Assembly: GCA_027068235.1 (NCBI GenBank)
Contig: JAMOUE010000350.1
Location: 1-6,478 of the forward strand
DNA from: Deltaproteobacteria bacterium
GTDB lineage: Bacteria; Desulfobacterota; Dissulfuribacteria; Dissulfuribacterales; QOAL01
Reading direction: 5' to 3'
DNA: 6,478 nt
The notes beneath the pieces were generated by a model. It was not told the origin of the DNA, searched no databases, and saw only the letters and a program-made list of their open reading frames with translations. Below are positions 1 to 4,508 of this stretch, piece after piece; position 1 is the first letter of the stretch; each line of letters begins with the position of its first letter. Made by a program: the position numbers and the translations under genes.

Positions 1-57
1 TTTGATTATTACAAAGAGCATTTTATCTTCTGGTATCCTGACACCAATGGAAGGTAA
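1..57 (+). CDS. possible C-terminal end of an upstream gene (partial, unidentified)
   Basis: Frame 1 is open from the window edge and reads an 18-residue tail, FDYYKEHFIFWYPDTNGR, before a TAA at 55-57. The residue mix (aromatic and charged) and codons look like real coding sequence, but 18 residues are too few to name a family. Frame 2 is also open from the edge to a TAA at 104-106, so the reading frame is not certain; its translation looks less protein-like. If frame 1 is right, the upstream gene ends 54 bases before trmJ, and its last codons overlap the candidate sigma-54 promoter. Confidence 0.35.
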   Translation, partial: FDYYKEHFIFWYPDTNGR

Positions 58-63
58 CGTGCT
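48..63 (+). promoter_or_regulatory. candidate sigma-54 (-24/-12) promoter
   Basis: The bases TGGAAGGTAACGTGCT match the sigma-54 consensus TGGCACG-N4-TTGCW at 9 of 12 defined positions. The invariant GG (49-50) and GC (61-62) are present with the required 10-base spacing. Transcription would start near base 74, giving a leader of roughly 38 bases before the trmJ ATG at 112. It lies in the only intergenic gap of the window, directly ahead of an operon that itself encodes a sigma-54 activator, which adds plausibility. The GG-N10-GC core alone occurs often by chance, and any upstream activator sites would lie outside the window. No good sigma-70 pair is seen in the same gap. Confidence 0.42.
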
Positions 64-111
64 TTCTATAAATAAGATCACTTTTTCGTTTATTGCTTCT
101 TATTAAAAAAT

Positions 112-837
112 ATGACAAAAGATCTGAGTAACATCATAATCATACTTAACGAACCGAGATATCCAGAAAATATTGGGGCAGCGGCAAGGGCCCTTAAAAA
201 CATGGGGCTGTCTCAACTGAGAATAGTTAATCCACAAAACTGGGATGACGAAAAAGTCCTCAAGATGGCCACTCATGAGGCAGCAGACATCATACATTCT
301 GCACCAATATTCCATAACCTAGAAGAGGCAGTTGCAGACCTAAACCTGCTTGCAGGCACAACAGCCCGAATAGGCAGAAAAAGAAGAACCACTCACACAC
401 CCAAAGACATTGCAAAAAAAATTTGCTCTTATCCGCACCACCTGAAGATTGGCATCGTGTTTGGCTCAGAAAAATGGGGACTTGGAAATAAAGAACTGGG
501 ACTCTGTAACTGGATAGTTACTATACCAACTTCAAATTTTTCCTCCCTCAACCTGGCCCAAAGCGTTATGATAATATGTTATGAGATCATGCTTGCCTCA
601 TTAGAGGGAAACATGAAAATTTCTAGGCCTAGACTAGCCACAATTAGAGAGAGGGAAGGCATGTTTTCCCATCTGCAGGAAGTCTTTAAGGCCATAAAAT
701 TGTATGAAAAACAGACACCAGAATATTGGCTTCAAAATGCAAGACGTTTTTTCAGAAATAAGGAACTGACTGCCAAGGATGTGAAGATGATTCGTGGGTT
801 CTTGAGACAGATCCTTTGGGCTATAAAGAATGGATAG
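112..837 (+). CDS. trmJ: tRNA (cytidine/uridine-32)-2'-O-methyltransferase, TrmJ type (SpoU/TrmH superfamily)
   Basis: This cytoplasmic SAM-dependent enzyme is expected to methylate the 2'-OH of nucleotide 32 in the anticodon loop of certain tRNAs. The 241-residue protein shows all three SPOUT motifs. Motif 1 is ENIGAAARA (about residues 19-27), with the conserved Arg at 26. Motif 2 is IVFGSEKWGLGN (115-126). Motif 3 is IPTSNFSSLNLAQSV (138-152). These form the trefoil-knot SAM site. The helical C-terminal extension (about 185-240, with NARRFFRN and a MIRGFLRQI-like end) is what separates TrmJ from TrmH and TrmL, and the length fits TrmJ. The ATG at 112 is the only in-frame start that gives a normal TrmJ N-terminus, but no Shine-Dalgarno sequence precedes it; the upstream bases are an A/T run. 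The end overlaps the next gene by 8 bases. The family is clear; the exact target (Cm32/Um32) is inferred from family. Confidence 0.93.
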   Translation: MTKDLSNIIIILNEPRYPENIGAAARALKNMGLSQLRIVNPQNWDDEKVLKMATHEAADIIHSAPIFHNLEEAVADLNLLAGTTARIGRKRRTTHTPKDIAKKICSYPHHLKIGIVFGSEKWGLGNKELGLCNWIVTIPTSNFSSLNLAQSVMIICYEIMLASLEGNMKISRPRLATIREREGMFSHLQEVFKAIKLYEKQTPEYWLQNARRFFRNKELTAKDVKMIRGFLRQILWAIKNG

Positions 838-1747
838 GCCATTTAGGCTGGCTTTTATTCTATTTTTACTTACCATATCCCTATGGGAGATGGTTTGTAC
901 CCACGACATCTTAGCTGGTGAGCCACCGGTAGGAATCTTTTTATCATCGAAAATTCGTCCCTATCTTCAAGCACTACACGGACTGGAAGAGGAGATAGAC
1001 TTTGATTATCAGGTCTTTGATCTGAGCGAAAACCTTGAACTTGCAAAACATTATGTAAAGAGCAGAAGATTTCAGACGAGTATCGCCATAGGGCCAGAGG
1101 CAATCACATTACTTTACAAATATGGTACAGCCATCCCAAACAAGATGGCAATAATGGCCCTAGATCTTGAAAAATTTATCGGCAATCACAAGGTATGCGG
1201 TATTGATCTTAGAATTCCCATATCATTCCAGATAAAGGTCATAAGAGAAAAGCTTGGCCCCAAAAGGACTGTGGCCATTTTATACAACAGTGAAGAGAAT
1301 GGAGCGTTGATTCAAGAGGCAAAGAAGGTTTCAGAGGAAAACGACCTCAAACTTATTGGTCTTGAAGTTGACAGCCCATCCCAAATAATGGGAAAATTAG
1401 AACCAGTCTTAAATGAAATAGATATAATCCTCTTTGTCCCAGATTCAGTCGTTATTTCAGAAAAGATCGTCACACATATTACCAAAACTGCCCTTTTAAA
1501 AGGGGTGGGAGTATGTGGATTCAACCGTTTCTTTTATGAGTCAGGAGCGCTTTTATCGTTTATTGTTGATTATGAAGAAGTAGGCAGACAGGCTGCTCGC
1601 CTCCTTTCAAAGCTGATAAGAGAACATCAATGCACCTTTACTACGCCAAACGTACACCTGCTTTGGAATCGCAAGGCATTGAAACTACTGATTCAGGCGC
1701 GCCCAGAACGTTGGAAGGACCTGAATGTCCTGGAGGAGAAAGAATGA
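830..1747 (+). CDS. periplasmic solute-binding protein, ABC_sub_bind (TrpX-like) family, without partner permease
   Basis: The 305-residue protein has a signal peptide: a basic start (MDRPFR), a hydrophobic core at about residues 7-22, and probable cleavage near residue 29-30. The mature part follows the two-lobed periplasmic-binding fold of the ABC_sub_bind family (PF04392 type). It has a first lobe beginning VGIFLSS (34-40), a segment that recovers an expected ligand-lobe strand TSIAIGPEA (83-91), then RTVAILYN (146-153) opening the second lobe, ILFVPDSVVIS (200-210), GVGVCGFNRFFYESGALLSF (225-244) and VGRQAARLL (251-259). Relatives of this family bind small molecules such as aromatic amino acids; the ligand here cannot be read from sequence. 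It starts inside the end of trmJ and its stop overlaps the kinase ATG (ATGA). No ABC permease or ATPase gene follows, so a sensory role with the downstream kinase is more likely than classical transport. The next in-frame ATG (residue 21) would destroy the signal peptide, so 830 is preferred. Confidence 0.85.
   Translation: MDRPFRLAFILFLLTISLWEMVCTHDILAGEPPVGIFLSSKIRPYLQALHGLEEEIDFDYQVFDLSENLELAKHYVKSRRFQTSIAIGPEAITLLYKYGTAIPNKMAIMALDLEKFIGNHKVCGIDLRIPISFQIKVIREKLGPKRTVAILYNSEENGALIQEAKKVSEENDLKLIGLEVDSPSQIMGKLEPVLNEIDIILFVPDSVVISEKIVTHITKTALLKGVGVCGFNRFFYESGALLSFIVDYEEVGRQAARLLSKLIREHQCTFTTPNVHLLWNRKALKLLIQARPERWKDLNVLEEKE
1732..1736 (+). promoter_or_regulatory. Shine-Dalgarno GGAGG deciding the histidine kinase start
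   Basis: A perfect GGAGG sits 7 bases before the ATG at 1744, inside the last codons of the solute-binding gene. This supports 1744 over the in-frame ATG at 1630, which lies deep in the upstream gene and would add 38 residues with no kinase or membrane character. Confidence 0.85.
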
Positions 1748-3150
1748 AAAGAAAATGGACATTCATATATAATCTGACCTTTCAACAGAGACTTGTCTTA
1801 GGCATCGCCCTACTCATGGCTGTAACCACCCTATCCCTAGGTGTTGCAGGCAATCAACTGGCTAAGAATTTTCTTCTAATCCGCTTTGGGGATAGGATGG
1901 ACTTTCTTGCCAAATATCTCGCTGCCAACTGCGAACTTGGCATCCTACTAGGCGACAAAGAGATGTTAAAACGGTTGGCCTCAAACCTCCTTGCAGAGGA
2001 AGATGTTGTAGAGGTCACTATAAAAGATGAAAAAGGCAAGGTTCTTGCTAAAGTCCAAGACAAAATTCCAGCTAAGTCTCCACAAAGGACAATTGCACCG
2101 GTTTATCTGACAACAGCCTCTGAAAACCTTGTATTTGCAAAGGGTAAAAGGCAGGGAAAGATAATTGGAACCGTTGAAGTCGCTTATATGACAACCAGCA
2201 TCGACCAGCTCACAACTCAACTTAGAAACCGTTACCTAATCTTGACCCTGGTCATATTTGCTGCTGGTACTATCTTATTCCTCATCTTCACAAGATCTCT
2301 TACTGCACCTCTTGCAAATTTGATAGAGGCTGCCCAGAAAGTGGCACAAGGCAACCTGGAAGTAAGACTGCAAAAAGGATCGCTTCCAGAAACCAGAAAA
2401 CTTGCCACAGCCTTCAACACGATGACGCAAGCCTTGCAGGAAAGCAGACAAGATCTTGAGGAAACATATCAAAAACTTATCCAGGAACAGGCATTAGCTG
2501 AGGTTGGACACTTTGCAGTAACAGTAGCACATGAAGTGAAAAATCCTCTAGGGATTATCAAAGGGGCTTTGGACATACTGAAAAAAAAGGAAATAGAAGA
2601 TGATGTAAGAATAACGATGATTTCTTATGTTGAAGATGAAATAAAAAGGCTTGACCTTCTAATAAGAGATTTTTTGGATTTCTCAAGACCCAGGCCTTTT
2701 ACCTTTAAGCAGACCAACTTAGGGGATCTATTGGAAGACATTGTGAAACGCCTCCAGTTGGAGTGGGCCCCAAAAGATGTATCCATCAAGATTACGAAGA
2801 ATCTAGAAAAGGCATATATTCAGGCTGATCAAGAGGCCCTTGCCAGGGCCATAATCAATATCTTGAAAAACGCTTGCGAGGTATCACCCAAGGATTCACA
2901 GGTGACAGTGAGCCTATCGGACCAAGGCTCTTCATACATTCTTACTGTGGCAGACAATGGCCCTGGTATTCCAGATGACATGAAGAACAAGATATTTGAG
3001 CCGTTCTTTACAGAAAAATCAAAGGGCACAGGCCTTGGGCTCACACTAACAAAGAAGATAATCGAAGCCCATATGGGCCAGATAGATGTTAAAGACAACA
3101 CACCAACTGGCACAAAAATAGAAATAACTTTTTGGAAGATAGATAGTTAA
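1744..3150 (+). CDS. membrane-bound sensor histidine kinase (periplasmic sensor, HAMP, HisKA, HATPase_c)
   Basis: This 468-residue inner-membrane kinase autophosphorylates on histidine and should pass the phosphate to the regulator encoded 2 bases downstream. From the N-terminus there is a transmembrane helix at about 17-37 and a periplasmic domain of about 125 residues. The latter contains a stretch (51-102) like small Cache/CHASE8 sensor domains (ANCELGILLGDKE, then EEDVVEVTIKDEKGKVLA). A second transmembrane helix lies at 164-183, followed by a HAMP linker (about 183-235) and a short coiled coil (about 232-255). The HisKA H-box VAHEVKNPLG has His263 as phosphoacceptor. The ATPase domain shows the N-box NILKN (Asn372, Asn376), G1 DNGPGIP (404-410), F-box FEPFF (418-422) and G2 GTGLGL (428-433). 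All catalytic motifs are intact, and there is no PAS domain. It starts by a 4-base ATGA overlap with the solute-binding gene, which suggests that protein supplies or modulates its signal (inference). The class is NtrB/ZraS/AtoS-like. Confidence 0.93.
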   Translation: MKRKWTFIYNLTFQQRLVLGIALLMAVTTLSLGVAGNQLAKNFLLIRFGDRMDFLAKYLAANCELGILLGDKEMLKRLASNLLAEEDVVEVTIKDEKGKVLAKVQDKIPAKSPQRTIAPVYLTTASENLVFAKGKRQGKIIGTVEVAYMTTSIDQLTTQLRNRYLILTLVIFAAGTILFLIFTRSLTAPLANLIEAAQKVAQGNLEVRLQKGSLPETRKLATAFNTMTQALQESRQDLEETYQKLIQEQALAEVGHFAVTVAHEVKNPLGIIKGALDILKKKEIEDDVRITMISYVEDEIKRLDLLIRDFLDFSRPRPFTFKQTNLGDLLEDIVKRLQLEWAPKDVSIKITKNLEKAYIQADQEALARAIINILKNACEVSPKDSQVTVSLSDQGSSYILTVADNGPGIPDDMKNKIFEPFFTEKSKGTGLGLTLTKKIIEAHMGQIDVKDNTPTGTKIEITFWKIDS

Positions 3151-3152
3151 CA

Positions 3153-4508
3153 ATGGCAAGAATACTAATTGTAGACGACGAAAAGAAGATCAGACACATC
3201 CTGTCCATAATGCTTAAGCTTAAAGGATACCATGTTCAGGAAGCTGAAAATGGTAAGCAGGCATTGATGCGTCTGGAAAAGGAATCATTTGATGTGATAA
3301 TCACTGATCTTCGGATGCCAGAGATGGACGGGTTCCAGCTTCTTGAACAAGTGAAGTCTTCAGATTCTCCCATCCCTGTAATAGTTATCACTGCCTATGC
3401 CACTATAGAATCTGCCGTTGAGGCGATGAAAAAGGGGGCGGTAGACTACATAACCAAACCATTTGAGGAAGAACAGATAATCCTGGCTGTAGAAAAGGCC
3501 ATTGGACTATCCAAGATCATCCAGGAAAACATAGATCTTAAGCGCAAACTTAAAAAGCTTTCAAAGAACAAAGAGATAGTATGTGTATCTGCTGCCATGC
3601 AGCAGGTCATGGACCTTGCCCTGAAGGTAGCATCCAAGGCTGACACTACGGTCTTGATAACCGGTGAATCTGGCACGGGCAAAGAGGTTGTTGCACGCTT
3701 CATCCACGACAACAGCCCAAGAAAGAACGGAAGATTTGTGGCCTTAAATTGCGCAGCCATAACTGATACTCTGGTGGAAAGTACACTGTTTGGACATGAG
3801 AAAGGGGCGTTTACAGGCGCTGACAGATCCAAACAAGGGGTCTTTGAGTACGCTTCAGGTGGCACACTTTTTCTTGATGAAATTGGAGATCTACCATTAG
3901 AGGCCCAGGCAAAGCTGCTTAGGGCATTGCAGGAAAAGACAATACAGAGGGTTGGAGGAAACGAATCCATTCCTGTTGATGTAAGGGTAATATGTGCAAC
4001 CAATCAAGACTTGGAGAAACTGGTTGAACGAGGGGACTTTAGGCAAGATCTATATTTTAGGATAAATGTCTTTCCTATTCACATACCTCCCCTTAGGGAA
4101 CGTAAAGAGGCAATCATTCCACTTGCAGAGTTCTTTGTCAGGAAGTTTCTGGAATGTGATTCGTCTGAACAACTTATGACAGATGGTGCAAAAAGGATTC
4201 TCAAACAATATTCCTGGCCTGGCAACATACGCGAACTTGCAAATACCATTGAAAGGGCATCGATTCTTGCAGGTCTTCCTCCCATCACATCAGAGCACCT
4301 TTCGTTTCTGCAAAAACAAAATCTTGGTCCACCTCAAAAGGGTTTCAAGCTACCCGAAGAGGGAATCAACCTGGAAGAGCTTGAAAAGGATCTAATAAGG
4401 CAGGCACTTGAAATGACAGGCAAGAATCAGAGCGCTGCGGCCAAGCTCCTTGGACTTACCAGGTCAAAATTTCGTACCAGGCTCAAACAGCTGGAGGAAA
4501 ACAATTGA
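3153..4508 (+). CDS. sigma-54-dependent response regulator, NtrC family (receiver, AAA+, Fis-type HTH)
   Basis: This 451-residue cytoplasmic activator is of typical NtrC/ZraR length. The receiver domain (1-120) has the acidic pair D8/D9, phosphoacceptor Asp52 in ITDLRMPEMDG, switch Thr80 and Lys102. The AAA+ domain (about 142-385) has Walker A GESGTGKE (171-178), the sigma-54 contact loop GAFTGA (218-223, intact), Walker B GGTLFLDE (236-243), arginine residues in the RGDFRQDLYFR segment (293-303) and sensor II WPGNIREL (355-362). The C-terminal Fis-like helix-turn-helix (about 410-447) has NQSAAAKLLGL followed by a basic recognition helix TRSKFRTRLKQ. Phosphorylation by the upstream kinase should drive assembly and ATP-dependent opening of sigma-54 promoters. 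The ATG lies 2 bases after the kinase stop. The nearest Shine-Dalgarno-like GGAAG (3134-3138) is 14 bases away, so coupling to kinase translation is likely. Targets are not proven; the adjacent receptor gene and the operon's own promoter are the natural candidates. Confidence 0.95.
   Translation: MARILIVDDEKKIRHILSIMLKLKGYHVQEAENGKQALMRLEKESFDVIITDLRMPEMDGFQLLEQVKSSDSPIPVIVITAYATIESAVEAMKKGAVDYITKPFEEEQIILAVEKAIGLSKIIQENIDLKRKLKKLSKNKEIVCVSAAMQQVMDLALKVASKADTTVLITGESGTGKEVVARFIHDNSPRKNGRFVALNCAAITDTLVESTLFGHEKGAFTGADRSKQGVFEYASGGTLFLDEIGDLPLEAQAKLLRALQEKTIQRVGGNESIPVDVRVICATNQDLEKLVERGDFRQDLYFRINVFPIHIPPLRERKEAIIPLAEFFVRKFLECDSSEQLMTDGAKRILKQYSWPGNIRELANTIERASILAGLPPITSEHLSFLQKQNLGPPQKGFKLPEEGINLEELEKDLIRQALEMTGKNQSAAAKLLGLTRSKFRTRLKQLEENN
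4493..4497 (+). promoter_or_regulatory. Shine-Dalgarno GGAGG deciding a TTG start for the receptor
   Basis: A perfect GGAGG lies 7 bases before the TTG at 4505, inside the final codons of the regulator gene. The alternative GTG at 4511 would be 13 bases away, and the first in-frame ATG (4571) would begin inside the signal peptide. TTG 4505 therefore fits best. Confidence 0.75.

Noticed and set aside
71..104. AATAAG/CTTATT inverted repeat in the trmJ leader
   Set aside because: Only 6 almost all-AT pairs with a 22-base loop; too weak to call a regulatory hairpin.
890..900. Possible lipoprotein signal at Cys23 of the solute-binding protein
   Set aside because: The residues before it (EMVC) do not match a lipobox; an ordinary signal peptidase I cleavage a few residues later is more likely.
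1491..1504. Perfect palindrome CCCTTTTAAAAGGG
   Set aside because: It lies in the binding-protein gene and encodes the ordinary LLKG segment; there is no loop for a terminator hairpin and no T tract, and a self-complementary 14-mer with an AT-rich centre can arise by chance.
1630..1743. Upstream in-frame extension of the histidine kinase (ATG at 1630)
   Set aside because: It lies wholly inside the binding-protein gene, adds 38 residues without domain character, and the ATG at 1744 has a perfect GGAGG 7 bases ahead.
3668..3690. TGGCACGG sigma-54-like half site
   Set aside because: It encodes the Walker A loop (SGTGKE) of the regulator and lacks the GC at the correct -12 spacing.
3446..4003. 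185-codon open frame on the minus strand opposite the response regulator
   Set aside because: It runs antiparallel to the conserved AAA+ domain coding sequence; its serine-rich, low-information translation is typical of an antisense shadow.
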